NCBI GenBank assembly: GCA_965215315.1
Contig: CBDCDB010000008.1
Span: forward strand, 248,001-312,000
Direction of reading: 5' to 3'
Origin: Truepera sp965215315
Lineage (GTDB): Bacteria > Deinococcota > Deinococci > Deinococcales > Trueperaceae
Length of the DNA stretch: 64,000 nt
In this document: one piece after another, positions 8,159 through 17,099 of the stretch
Position numbering within the stretch: position 1 is the stretch's first letter
Layout of the letters: each line of letters starts with the position of its first letter
Translations under genes and position numbers: made by a program
Notes under the pieces: model-generated
Told to the model about the DNA's origin: nothing
What the model saw: the letters and a program-made list of their open reading frames with translations, nothing else
Databases searched by the model: none

Positions 8159-9982
8159 CTAGCGTGCCGCGTTGAGTTCGGAAAGTTTTGCCTCGTCAAT
8201 CCACCAGGTATCCGGGGAGGCGACGCTGTATTTGGCACTGACCTCGGGTTTGCCGAACTTGTTCCAGTAGGCGACTCTTGTTGCGGGAAAGTACCAGTTG
8301 GGGATGACGTAGTGGTTCCACAAGAGCACGCGGTCGAGGGCGTGGGTCGCGGCCACCAGCGTTTCACGGTCAGGGGCGTTGATGACTCTGCCGACAAGAG
8401 CGTCTACGACCGGGTTCTTGACTCCAGCGTAATTTCTGCCGCCCTGCGTGTCGGCGAGTTTGCTGCTCCAGAAATCGCGTTGTTCGTTACCAGGACTTGA
8501 AGATTGGCTGACGATATTAAACACGAGGTCGTAGTTGAAGTTTTGGGTCAGTTCCTGAAACTGCGCGGGTTCGACGGTGCGGTACGACGCTTCGACACCC
8601 AAACGTTCCATATTTTGCACCATCGGTGCGACGATGCGTTCAAAGCTCGGCGAGTAGAGGAGAACCTCGAGCCTCATCACCTCACCCGACGCGGTATTCG
8701 TCAATTTGCCGTCTTGAATCTCCCAACCGGCTTCTTTTAAGAGTTGGCTAGCAGTGCGCAAGTTCTCGCGCAGGTTGCCGGAGCCGTCGGTCGTCGGCAG
8801 GGTAAAGGGTTCGGTGAAGAGTTCCGCTGGGAGTTGGTCGCGGTAAGGTTCCAAAAGCGCCAATTCCTGACCTTCGGGAAGCCCCGACGAGGCGAGTTCG
8901 GAGTTTGAGAAAAAGCTGTTCGTGCGGGTGTACTGGTCATAAAAAAGATTTTTATTCGACCATTCAAAGTCAAAGGTATAATCAAGCGCTTCACGAACTT
9001 CGGGGTCGGCAAATTTGTCGCGGCGGGTGTTAAACCAGAACGCCTGCATCCCAGTCGGGCGTTCGTTGGTGATAAGTTCTTGCACCAACTGGCCTCGCTG
9101 CACAGCCGGAACGTCGTAACCTGTCGCCCATACTGAAGAACTGGTTTCGGTACGAAAATCGTAGTCGTAAGCTTTGAGCGCCTCGAGCGCCACCGTATCG
9201 TCGCGGTAGTAGTCGTAGCGAATGGTATTGAAGTTATTCAGACCTGCTCTAACCGGCAAATCTGCACCCCAATAATCCGGTACACGTTCGTAAGTAATCG
9301 AACGGCCTGCGTCGATTTTGCCAATTTTGTAGGGGCCGCTGCCGAGGGGAGGCTCAAGGGTCGTCGCGGCAAAATTTTTACCTTCCCAGTAGTGTTTAGG
9401 AATCACTGTCAACTGTCCCATGATAAGTGGCAACTCGCGGTTGGTATCGCCCTCAAAAGTAAAGCGCACCGTACGCTTACCCTTAGCTTCGACCTTGCTG
9501 ACGCTGGCGTAGTAGCTCGCGTAAACCGGGTTTCCCTCATTAACGAGCGTGTTGAAACTGAATATCACATCTTCGGCAGTTACAGGTACGCCGTCGTGCC
9601 ACCGGGCTTCGGGACGTAGATCGAACTCGACCCAGGCATTGTTTTGCGGAAAACGGATGGTCTCGGCGAGTAGTCCGTACATCGAAAAAACCTCGTCGCT
9701 GGCCTGCACCATCAGCGAATCGTAGGTCAGCCCGGTACCGGTCGCGCTGACGCCCTCGAGCGTAAACGGGTTGAGCGTGTCATAGCTGCCGGTTGCCGAG
9801 AGGCGAATCGCGCCGCCTTTGGGCGCGTCGGGATTCGTGTACTCAAAGTTGGTAAAATCGGGGCCGTATTTGAGGTCGCCCTGAAGTGCTACCGCTGGGC
9901 CTTCATATATACCCGCCGTCTGTGCGTTGGCGCTGCACACTCCAAAAAGAAGTAAGGTGATTCCTAACGCAAGTCGTTTCAT
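8159..9982 (-). CDS. yejA: Peptide ABC transporter solute-binding protein (YejA type)
   Basis: Extracytoplasmic receptor of the importer (SBP family 5), 607 residues from the chosen start. The frame runs further upstream, but the ATG at 9982 has GGGAG about 6 nt before it and begins a normal signal peptide (MKRLALGITLLLFGVCSANAQ, cleavage likely after SANA). The mature part has DAPKGGAIRLSATGSYDTLN near its start and WHDGVPVTAEDVIFSFNTL around residue 105, both family signatures. First gene of yejABEF. The 244 bp before it contain an AT-rich patch (10030-10060) that may hold its promoter, but no good -35/-10 pair could be fixed. Confidence 0.9.
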   Translation of the reverse strand: MKRLALGITLLLFGVCSANAQTAGIYEGPAVALQGDLKYGPDFTNFEYTNPDAPKGGAIRLSATGSYDTLNPFTLEGVSATGTGLTYDSLMVQASDEVFSMYGLLAETIRFPQNNAWVEFDLRPEARWHDGVPVTAEDVIFSFNTLVNEGNPVYASYYASVSKVEAKGKRTVRFTFEGDTNRELPLIMGQLTVIPKHYWEGKNFAATTLEPPLGSGPYKIGKIDAGRSITYERVPDYWGADLPVRAGLNNFNTIRYDYYRDDTVALEALKAYDYDFRTETSSSVWATGYDVPAVQRGQLVQELITNERPTGMQAFWFNTRRDKFADPEVREALDYTFDFEWSNKNLFYDQYTRTNSFFSNSELASSGLPEGQELALLEPYRDQLPAELFTEPFTLPTTDGSGNLRENLRTASQLLKEAGWEIQDGKLTNTASGEVMRLEVLLYSPSFERIVAPMVQNMERLGVEASYRTVEPAQFQELTQNFNYDLVFNIVSQSSSPGNEQRDFWSSKLADTQGGRNYAGVKNPVVDALVGRVINAPDRETLVAATHALDRVLLWNHYVIPNWYFPATRVAYWNKFGKPEVSAKYSVASPDTWWIDEAKLSELNAAR

Positions 9983-10213
9983 ACACTCTCCCTCGAGCTG
10001 AACGTGTAACTCATCTTCATGCGAGATACTTGTACTCTCTATAAAAGTATACACGCCAAAATCTTAAAGCGGATTCCGAAACAGCGTCTATGAGGCTTTT
10101 GTCGTTTATCACTTCGGGATAGTTTATGCAGCTCTAATCTGGGGCTCAGTCGGTGAATGCCCGGCACTTCAGAGCACGTCGGCTGCTGTAAGGAACGGGG
10201 CTGTCTCTGACGG

Positions 10214-10219
10214 TAGAAT
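10214..10219 (+). promoter_or_regulatory. Leaderless -10 box of uvrC
   Basis: TAGAAT ends 7 nt before the uvrC ATG, so the mRNA should start at or next to the start codon. No matching -35 is seen at 17-18 bp, and there is no Shine-Dalgarno. Confidence 0.5.
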
Positions 10220-10226
10220 AAAGCTA

Positions 10227-12053
10227 ATGCAAGCGTCCGACCTGCCTGTTCTGCCCACGCAACCCGGTTGCTACTTGTTTCACGCCCCTGACGGTGAAGT
10301 CATTTATGTCGGCAAGGCCATCAACCTGCGGAGCCGGGTGCGGAGCTACTTTAGCGCCACCGCGCCGCAAAAAGCGCACCTGACGAGCCAGCGGGCCGAG
10401 CGGCTCGAGTTCATCGTCACCAAATCCGAGGTTGAGGCGCTGATTCTCGAGTCCAACCTCATCAAACGCTACAAACCGCACTACAACGTGCTCTTAAAAG
10501 ACGACAAGAGCTACCCGTTTTTGAAACTCACCAACGAGCCCTTTCCGATGCTCCTCTTTACGCGGCGCATCATCAAGGACGGCGCAACGTATTTCGGGCC
10601 GTACCCGAATCCCGGCTCGGTCAGGAAGGTGCAAGAACTCGTCGGCTCGGTGTTTCCCCTGCGGCAAAACAGCGGCGTGCCGCTGCAACACCGTAAAAAG
10701 CCGTGTTTGCGGTTTCACATGGGCCGCTGCCTCGCGCCGTGCATTGATAACGTGACGCCCGAGGAATATGCCAAGGTGGTACGGCAGGTGAAGACGTTTT
10801 TGGAGGGTGACGTAGCAGGAACGGCGGCGCAGTTAGGCGAGGAGATGAAGGCGGCGGCAGGCCGTCAGGATTTTGAACTAGCGACCCTGTACCGCGACCG
10901 TTTGAACGCGCTCCAGCGGCTGACCGGTTACGACTCGGACGTGGCGAGAGCCTCAGATGACGACCTCGACTTCTTGGGCGTGGCGCAAGCCGGAAACTTT
11001 GCGATGGTGCAACTTTTTCAGATGCGGCGCGGGCGGGTCGTCGGGCGGGACAAACGCTTTTTGACGAACGCTGAAGGTGCTTCGGAGAGCGAAATTTTAG
11101 AACGCTTTATGGCGGACTACTACGCGCAGGTGATGCAGGTGCCGCCGCTGATTATGGTGCCGTCCGAGCTCGACCAGGAAGTCTGGATAAAGTTCTTGTC
11201 CGAACGAGCCGGTAAGCGGATTGAACTCAGGGTACCGCAACGCGGGGACAAGCTCGAGCTGATGGGAATGGCCTCACGGAACGCAACGACCGGACTCGAG
11301 GCCGAACTCGCGTTGCTCGAAAAACGGGGCGAAGCACCGGGGATTCAGGAACTGCAAACGCTGGCGGAACTCGAGACCGCCCCCTACCGCATCGAGGGCT
11401 TTGACATCTCTAACCTCATGGGCACGCACACGACCGCCTCGATTGTCGTCTATGAAGGCGGGCGGGCCAAACGCTCCGAATACCGTAAAATGCGGATTAC
11501 CGGCCTCTCGCAACCCGACGATTTTTACTCGATGCATCAGGCGGTCTACCGGCGCTTTACGGGGTCGCTGTCGGACAAGATGCCGCTGCCCGACCTGTTA
11601 CTGATTGATGGGGGTAAAGGTCAGCTCTCAGCGGCGCGGCGGGCGTTAAAGGATGCGGGGCTCGAGCTGCCCATGCTCGGTTTAGCCAAAAAAGAAGAGA
11701 CCATCATCCGTGAGGGTGCGCCAGCAATTCTGGTTCCCGAAACGCACCCGGCATTACGGCTCCTAATCAACATCCGCGACGAGGCGCACCGAACCGCCGT
11801 TGGCTACAACCGCAAACAGCGCGGCGCAGCGATGACCCGGAGTCTGCTCGACGATGTGCCGGGGATCGGGCCAGCCCGCCGGGACGCGCTGCTTTCAAGA
11901 TTCTCGAGCCTAGACGAACTCCGTGACGCTGAAGTCGAAGACCTTGCCAGGATTCCCGGGATGGGCCGAAGCGCGGCGGAAGCAGTAAAGGCGTTTTTGA
12001 GCGGTTTTGCCAACGAGCCCGTCTCTAGACCTGATGCGCCAGTCTCGACCTGA
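10227..12053 (+). CDS. uvrC: Excinuclease ABC subunit C
   Basis: Dual-incision nuclease of nucleotide excision repair, acting on the UvrB-DNA complex. Domains in order: GIY-YIG nuclease (QPGCYLFHAPDGEVIYVGKA, residues 10-30); a cysteine-containing middle part (KPCLRFHMGRCLAPC); the UVR motif region (about 195-235) that contacts UvrB; the RNase-H-like 5' nuclease (EGFDISNLMGTHTTASIVVY and LLLIDGGKGQLSAARRAL); and two C-terminal helix-hairpin-helices (DVPGIGPARRDALLSRF and IPGMGRSAAEAVKAFL). Length of 608 residues is normal. The 3' end overlaps the convergent DedA gene by 29 bp. Confidence 0.97.
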   Translation: MQASDLPVLPTQPGCYLFHAPDGEVIYVGKAINLRSRVRSYFSATAPQKAHLTSQRAERLEFIVTKSEVEALILESNLIKRYKPHYNVLLKDDKSYPFLKLTNEPFPMLLFTRRIIKDGATYFGPYPNPGSVRKVQELVGSVFPLRQNSGVPLQHRKKPCLRFHMGRCLAPCIDNVTPEEYAKVVRQVKTFLEGDVAGTAAQLGEEMKAAAGRQDFELATLYRDRLNALQRLTGYDSDVARASDDDLDFLGVAQAGNFAMVQLFQMRRGRVVGRDKRFLTNAEGASESEILERFMADYYAQVMQVPPLIMVPSELDQEVWIKFLSERAGKRIELRVPQRGDKLELMGMASRNATTGLEAELALLEKRGEAPGIQELQTLAELETAPYRIEGFDISNLMGTHTTASIVVYEGGRAKRSEYRKMRITGLSQPDDFYSMHQAVYRRFTGSLSDKMPLPDLLLIDGGKGQLSAARRALKDAGLELPMLGLAKKEETIIREGAPAILVPETHPALRLLINIRDEAHRTAVGYNRKQRGAAMTRSLLDDVPGIGPARRDALLSRFSSLDELRDAEVEDLARIPGMGRSAAEAVKAFLSGFANEPVSRPDAPVST

Positions 12054-12639
12054 GGCGGAACGTAAGAAGCGCTACGACCGCTGACCCAAGCAGGATCAGC
12101 ACGACTGTTTCGTAAGTTCCCAAAAGCTCGGCCAGCACCTGCCAGTTTTTTCCTAGCAGTGCTCCGGCGTAGAGTAAAACCGCGTTCCAGAGCGCCGTGC
12201 CGAGCGCTGTGAAAAAAGTAAAGCGCAGCACCGGCATGGGTTTGACGCCTGCCGGAACCGAAATCAAGCTCCGCACCGTCGGTACGATTCGGCTAACTAC
12301 GAGCGCCGTGTTTTCAAAGCGGTCGAAAAGCCGCAGCGCCCGCCCTAAATCACGCTCAGAAACGAGTAAAAACCGACCGTAACGCCGCAAACCCTCTCTG
12401 ATACGCCGTTCGCCGACCGCTCTCGCTGCGCCGTAGATGCCGACTTGACCGACCATCGCGCCAAACGTCCCTGCGAAGAGAACACCCGTAAAACTCAGCT
12501 CCCCCTGAGCGACCAAAAATCCGGCTAGCGGCATCACGAGTTCGGGTGCGGCGACGACCATCACCAGGAGGATTCCACCGTAATTTGCGGCGCTGGTCAA
12601 AGAGGTAAAGAAAAGTAAAAGGTCGGTCAGGCTGCTCAC
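12025..12639 (-). CDS. DedA family (VTT domain) membrane protein
   Basis: Integral membrane protein of 204 residues with the DedA/SNARE-associated VTT core: APELVMPLAGFLVAQGE, then FGAMVGQVGIYGAARAVG, the arginine-bearing VVSRIVPTVRSLISVPAG, and FFTALGTALWNAVLLYAGALLG. Known relatives are proposed lipid scramblases or polyprenyl-phosphate recyclers; nothing here tells which. The GTG start is supported by a TAAGAT box 5 nt upstream. It converges on uvrC and overlaps its last 29 bp. Confidence 0.88.
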   Translation of the reverse strand: MSSLTDLLLFFTSLTSAANYGGILLVMVVAAPELVMPLAGFLVAQGELSFTGVLFAGTFGAMVGQVGIYGAARAVGERRIREGLRRYGRFLLVSERDLGRALRLFDRFENTALVVSRIVPTVRSLISVPAGVKPMPVLRFTFFTALGTALWNAVLLYAGALLGKNWQVLAELLGTYETVVLILLGSAVVALLTFRLRSRLAHQV

Positions 12640-12644
12640 ACATT

Positions 12645-12650
12645 ATCTTA
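12645..12650 (-). promoter_or_regulatory. Leaderless -10 box of the DedA gene
   Basis: On the minus strand TAAGAT lies 5 nt upstream of the GTG start at 12639. No clear -35 was found. Confidence 0.45.
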
Positions 12651-12725
12651 ACGTGCTTGCTGTGTGCATTTTGTGTAGGTGAGGTACAGGTTTAGGGTGC
12701 AGGCCCGTACACTCGGCAGGCAGGC

Positions 12726-13292
12726 TCAGGGAATAAGGTGTTCGGAGACACTTCTTGCGGACTGCTCGAGCCACGCCCAGCGCGTATATTCCATCTGCAC
12801 ATCGACGCGCCCGCCACTCGTTAAAAGCCTGCGCTTTTCGTGGAAGCCAACTTTTCTAAACGCAGCTTGCGCCCGTTCGTTGTCGCCGAAGGTGCTGAGT
12901 TTGACGCGCTCTAGCTCGAGCGTTCCAAAGGCGTACTCTAAAAGCGCCGTAACCGCTTCGGAGCCGAACCCTCGGTTCCAGTGTGTGCGCTCGCCGATAA
13001 TAATGCCCAGAGTCGCTTGGTCATGCCGAATATCGTAGAGTTCAATCGTCCCGATATAGCTTTCGCCGTTTTCAGCGTCGGAGTCGAAAATCCCGTAGGT
13101 TTCACGGTCGCTGCGGCGGCTGTCGGCGCGGAGTACCCGGCGCAGTAACCACAGGGGCATCCGGCTCGGCGGCGTGCCGTTTAAGTGCGCGATTTCAGGG
13201 TCACGAAAGTGCGTGTGAACACGCCGCCACGCTACACTGTCCAACTCAGTTAGAGGTTTAAGCACAACCCGTCCGTGCCGCATCGAACTCAT
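12726..13292 (-). CDS. GNAT N-acetyltransferase, RimJ/RimL type
   Basis: Acetyl-CoA dependent acetyltransferase of 188 residues. The pattern ATLGIIIGERTHWNRGFGSEAV is the acetyl-CoA pyrophosphate-binding motif A of the RimJ/RimL group, followed by LLEYAFGTLELERVKLSTFGDNERAQAAFRKVGF, cut here into its two usual pieces (helix, then the Asn-x-x-Ala-x-x-x-x-x-x-x-x-Gly-Phe signature). The substrate is unknown. The frame continues 59 codons upstream but without family character; ATG 13292 is chosen because TAGAAT lies 7 nt before it. Divergent from the SMP-30 gene. Confidence 0.85.
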   Translation of the reverse strand: MSSMRHGRVVLKPLTELDSVAWRRVHTHFRDPEIAHLNGTPPSRMPLWLLRRVLRADSRRSDRETYGIFDSDAENGESYIGTIELYDIRHDQATLGIIIGERTHWNRGFGSEAVTALLEYAFGTLELERVKLSTFGDNERAQAAFRKVGFHEKRRLLTSGGRVDVQMEYTRWAWLEQSARSVSEHLIP

Positions 13293-13299
13293 CAGGGGT

Positions 13300-13305
13300 A
13301 TTCTA
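13300..13305 (-). promoter_or_regulatory. Leaderless -10 box of the GNAT gene
   Basis: TAGAAT on the minus strand, 7 nt before the ATG at 13292. It decides the start codon. Confidence 0.5.
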
Positions 13306-13516
13306 CCGCGTCTTCGACCCTCGTGGCATGTAACCGGGCGCGTGACCGAGCGCCTTGCGCGTTGTTTTCGACTTGTATAAATTGCCTTTAGCAGGTAAGG
13401 TTTACGCTTTAACCGTGGTCGGACTCGAGCATCATCAGGAGGTTTTATGTACGCCAGGTTCTGCTGCAAGCTCTGTTTTTTTGCGTGGCGAGCCGGTAAG
13501 GTTTGGACGTATAACG

Positions 13517-14330
13517 GTGTACGTTAGCCGAATCTTTACCGAGCCCTACACCTTCACAAGTGGTATTGAAGGCCCGGCTTGTGACCGGCAGGGCAACCTT
13601 TACGCCGTCAACTACGCCCGCCTGCACACGGTCGGTAAGGTCACACCGGAGGGCGTGTGCAGTGTGTTTCTCGAGCTGCCCGGCGGCAGCGTCGGCAACG
13701 GCATTCGCTTTAACCGGGCCGGGGAGATGTTCATTGCCGACTACGTGAACCACACTATTCTCAAGGTTGACATGACTACGCTCGAGCGGAGTGTCCACGC
13801 GCACGAACCGCGGATGAATCAACCCAATGACATCGCAATTTCTGCCGACGGCACGCTTTACGCGAGCGACCCCAACTGGCAGAACGGCACCGGGCAACTC
13901 TGGCGTATCGGCCCGGACGGTAAGGTGACGTTACTCGGGGAAGGCATGGGTACCACCAACGGCATTGAAGTCTCACCGGATCCTGTATGTGAACGAATCG
14001 GTACAGCGGCGCGTCTGGGCGTACAGCTTAACAGGGGGCGAAATCAGCAACAAGCGGTTGCTGCTCGAATTCCCTGACTTCGGTCTGGACGGAATGCGCT
14101 GCGACGTGCTGGGCAGGGTTTTTATTACACGCTTCGGCAAAGGGTCGGTCGCCGTGGTGTCACCTGCGGGCGAGCTTTTACGCGAAATTGAACTGATGGG
14201 AAAAAACTGCACTAACATCGCCTTTGGCGGCCCGGATGGGTGTACCTGTTACGTAACGGTCGCTGACAACGGTAATATCGAGACCTTCCGCACCGACCAG
14301 CCGGGGAGAAGCTGGGGACTACTGCGGTAG
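13517..14330 (+). pseudogene. SMP-30/gluconolactonase family protein, frameshifted
   Basis: A six-bladed beta-propeller hydrolase (lactonase-like) split over two frames. The first part runs from GTG 13517 (VYVSRIFTEPYTF) through GTTNGIEVSPD at about 13978. The rest, from RILYVNESVQRRVWAYSL to the stop at 14330, is in the next frame. The joint reads tcaccggatcctgtat. The family would have something like SPDGRxLYVNE here, and restoring 8 bp (a lost copy between two CCGGA repeats) gives one 273-residue frame. Sequencing error is the alternative. The stop is 6 nt before the deacylase start, so it sits in the D-amino-acid cluster. A well-placed AGGAGG-ATG at 13437-13449 is in another frame and ends after 26 codons. 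Confidence 0.75.
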
Positions 14331-14336
14331 CAAAGG

Positions 14337-15884
14337 ATGACGTTGGTGGACTTGGACATTCTAATCAAGGGCGGGCAGGTGATAACTGGAGAAAAAGACG
14401 CTCTACCTGTCTCTGTTGACGTAGGAATTAAAAACGGGCGGATCGTGGCGGTGGCTAGGCTCGAGTCGGTCAACGCGGCCCATACTATTGACGCAGACGG
14501 CCTAGTCGTCGCGCCGGGATTTATCGACGTTCACGTCCATTCAGAAATCGCATTGTTAGGCGAGCGCCACTGTCACGCCGGACTCTTTCAGGGTGTGACG
14601 ACACAACTGACTGCGCCGGACGGTTTCGGCTGGGCTCCCTTAACCGGACAAAAGGCTCGAGACCTCTGGGAGACAACGGCTTTTTCTACGGGTATGGACG
14701 ATAGGGGCGTCGATACTTCGTCCACCGAAGGCTATCTGGACAGTTTTACGGGCAGACTTCCCGGAAATCTCGCGTTACAGGTGCCGCACTGCGCGGTGCG
14801 GGTTGAGGCGATGGGTTGGGAACCGAGGGCGGCGACTCCGGCTGAACTCGAGGGGATGAAACGGCGCGTCGCGGATTGGATGAGGGCGGGCGCAGTCAGC
14901 TTGTGTCTGGGGCTGGACTATCAACCGAGCGCGTTTGCAACGACACATGAACTCGCTGAACTCGCCAAAGTTGCGGCGGCCCACGGCGGGATTTACGCGG
15001 CGCACATCCGTTCTAGCAGTTTGGGTCGGGCGGGAGCGTGGCTCGAGACCCTCGAAATCGCGCGGCGGGCGGGCGTCCCGGTTCATGTATCGCACGAGTC
15101 TGTGGACGACATAAGTGCGCCGATGCTGGACGTGGGTGAAGACGTTACGTTCGAGTCTTACCTGTACCCGGCGGGGTGTACGCACCTGGCCATGACTCTG
15201 CCGGTCTGGGCGCAGCGGGGCGGCAGCGCGGGGTTGCGGGAGCGCCTAAAGGACTGGGCGTTTCGGTTTGAGGTGGCGGGGTGGCTCGAGCGTTACTTCG
15301 CCGCCGCCTACGCGCGTGGCGAGCGCTTCGTCTTTGTAGACACGCCGAGCGGTCGTTATCTGGGCCTGGATTTTGCTGAGGCCGCCCGTTTGGAAGACCT
15401 GTCACCGGGCGCGTTCGGCCTCAAGGTCTTGACTGAGGAATACCCTTATGCGACGATGATTTTTCACCGTGCAGCTTCACCTTACGTTTGGGAAAATGTC
15501 AGAAAGCAGACCTTGGCACATCCCAAAATGATGGTGGCGAGCGACGGGATTTATACGGGTGAATACGGGCATCCTCGAGGTTACGCCTGTTTCGCACGTA
15601 TTCTGGAGATGGTCAGAGAAGAGAAAACGGTCAGCTTGCCGGAAGCTATTTACAAGATGTCAGGCTTTCCCGCCGAGCGTTTCGGGATTAAAGACCGAGG
15701 CGTTTTGAAACCGGGTATGGCGGCAGATGTAGTCATCTTTGACCCTGAAACCGTCAAGGCGCACGCCACTTGGCAGGAACCTCGTTTGACGCCAACGGGG
15801 ATTCCCTTTGTTCTGGTCAACGGCGAAATTGTGATAGCTAAAGGGCGAGCTAATGGCGCTCTACCCGGAAAGGTCGTGCGCTGA
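14337..15884 (+). CDS. N-acyl-D-amino-acid deacylase family amidohydrolase
   Basis: Zinc amidohydrolase of 515 residues, expected to remove acyl groups from N-acyl-D-amino acids. Order: small beta-domain at the N-terminus (DILIKGGQVITGE), metal site GFIDVHVHSE (about residues 62-71), LFQGVTTQLTAPDGFGW, AHIRSSSLG, VPVHVSHE with a further His ligand, the late aspartate region MMVASDGIYTGEYGHPRGY, and the C-terminal beta-domain return GVLKPGMAADVVIFDP. Aspartate/glutamate specificity cannot be read. Start ATG 14337 follows an AAGG; its stop overlaps the next start (TGATG). Its partner downstream also acts on D-amino acids. Confidence 0.82.
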   Translation: MTLVDLDILIKGGQVITGEKDALPVSVDVGIKNGRIVAVARLESVNAAHTIDADGLVVAPGFIDVHVHSEIALLGERHCHAGLFQGVTTQLTAPDGFGWAPLTGQKARDLWETTAFSTGMDDRGVDTSSTEGYLDSFTGRLPGNLALQVPHCAVRVEAMGWEPRAATPAELEGMKRRVADWMRAGAVSLCLGLDYQPSAFATTHELAELAKVAAAHGGIYAAHIRSSSLGRAGAWLETLEIARRAGVPVHVSHESVDDISAPMLDVGEDVTFESYLYPAGCTHLAMTLPVWAQRGGSAGLRERLKDWAFRFEVAGWLERYFAAAYARGERFVFVDTPSGRYLGLDFAEAARLEDLSPGAFGLKVLTEEYPYATMIFHRAASPYVWENVRKQTLAHPKMMVASDGIYTGEYGHPRGYACFARILEMVREEKTVSLPEAIYKMSGFPAERFGIKDRGVLKPGMAADVVIFDPETVKAHATWQEPRLTPTGIPFVLVNGEIVIAKGRANGALPGKVVR

Positions 15885-16975
15885 TGCTTTACCCTAAACT
15901 CGATACGCCCTCGGTTTTGTTAAAAATGGACGTGGTAGAAGCGAACATCGCGCGGATGGCGGCGCTGGGCCGAGAAGCGGGTGTGAAGTTGCGCCCGCAC
16001 ACCAAAACGCATAAAAGTCCAGACCTTGCGAAATTGCAGCTTTCTGCTGGAGCCTCGGGTATCACGGTTGCTAAGTTGGGCGAAGCCGAGGTGATGGCAG
16101 AGGCCGGAATTGATAATATCCTGATTGCCTTTCCACTCATCGGCAAGCAGAAGTTAGAGCGCTTAACCGCCTTGCACCGTAAAATCAAAGTCATCACCTC
16201 AACCGACAGTTTTGAAGTCGCCGAAGGTCTGAGCCGCGTCGGTGAGTCTATAGGCCAACCTGTTCCGGTTTATCTCGAGGTTGACACGGGTCTAGGGCGT
16301 TGTGGGCTTACGCCAGGGCGAGAAACGGTTGAGTTTGCGCGGTCGCTCGCACGACTTTCCGGTGTCCGCATCACAGGCGTGATGACGCACGAGGGTCACG
16401 CCTGGAAGACGACCGCTCACGACGAACACGGGCGAATCGCAAAGGAGGCAGCTAAAGCGCTCGCAGAAACGGCGGCAGCTTTACGGGCTGAGGGCTTTCC
16501 CTGTCATGAAGTCAGTGTTGGCGCGACGCCGACCTCGTTTCATATCGCTCAGGCGGCGGGTGCAACCGAGTTTCGGCCCGGTACCTACGCCTTTAGTGAC
16601 CGAAACCTGCTGAGCATGGGTTACGCGGGTGAAAATCAGTGTGCGCTGACGGTGCTCGCCACCACCGTCGGCAGGCCCGCGCCGACCCGCGTTATTCTAG
16701 ACACCGGCTCGAAAACCCTGAGTCAGGACAAGATTTCTGCCGACCCGTTGATGGGCCGCGTCATCGGGCAGCCGGACTGGAAGCTGATAAGTTTAAGTGA
16801 AGAACACGGGGTTGTTCGGGTTCCGGCGGACGCTGAGGTGACGATCGGGGGGCGGCTCGAGCTTATCCCCAACCACGCCTGTGTGGTAACAAATCTAAGC
16901 GACGCGTTTATAACCGTTCGGGGCGGGCAAGTGCAGGGTGAATTGTTAGTGGCGGCTAGGGGCTTGAGCCGGTAA
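15884..16975 (+). CDS. D-threonine aldolase/D-serine dehydratase-like PLP enzyme
   Basis: Fold-type III PLP enzyme (alanine racemase N-terminal-like) of 363 residues. LRPHTKTHKSPDLAKLQ carries the PLP lysine near residue 43. VYLEVDTGLGRCGLTPG and GATPTSFHIA follow in the barrel. The C-terminal beta-domain ends in PNHACVVTNLSD, whose His and Cys are the metal ligands of the D-threonine aldolase/DSD1 family. It likely cleaves or dehydrates beta-hydroxy D-amino acids. TGATG overlap with the deacylase implies coupling. Aldolase and dehydratase activities cannot be told apart from sequence. Confidence 0.82.
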   Translation: MLYPKLDTPSVLLKMDVVEANIARMAALGREAGVKLRPHTKTHKSPDLAKLQLSAGASGITVAKLGEAEVMAEAGIDNILIAFPLIGKQKLERLTALHRKIKVITSTDSFEVAEGLSRVGESIGQPVPVYLEVDTGLGRCGLTPGRETVEFARSLARLSGVRITGVMTHEGHAWKTTAHDEHGRIAKEAAKALAETAAALRAEGFPCHEVSVGATPTSFHIAQAAGATEFRPGTYAFSDRNLLSMGYAGENQCALTVLATTVGRPAPTRVILDTGSKTLSQDKISADPLMGRVIGQPDWKLISLSEEHGVVRVPADAEVTIGGRLELIPNHACVVTNLSDAFITVRGGQVQGELLVAARGLSR

Positions 16976-17099
16976 CGTTTGCGCTTAAGCTCAACCTTTT
17001 TGTAACGTCTATCAAGTGAACTGTAAAGTCCACGACCCAGTAGTCAGGCCACAACAGTTTAGACACCGTCCTACTTGCCACTCTGATTGAGGAGAAAAA

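Noticed and set aside
13447..13527. Short gene with AGGAGG-ATG ahead of the SMP-30 frame
   Set aside because: Only 26 codons, no similarity to anything, and stops inside the SMP-30 start region; perhaps a remnant of the original start in another frame, but unprovable.
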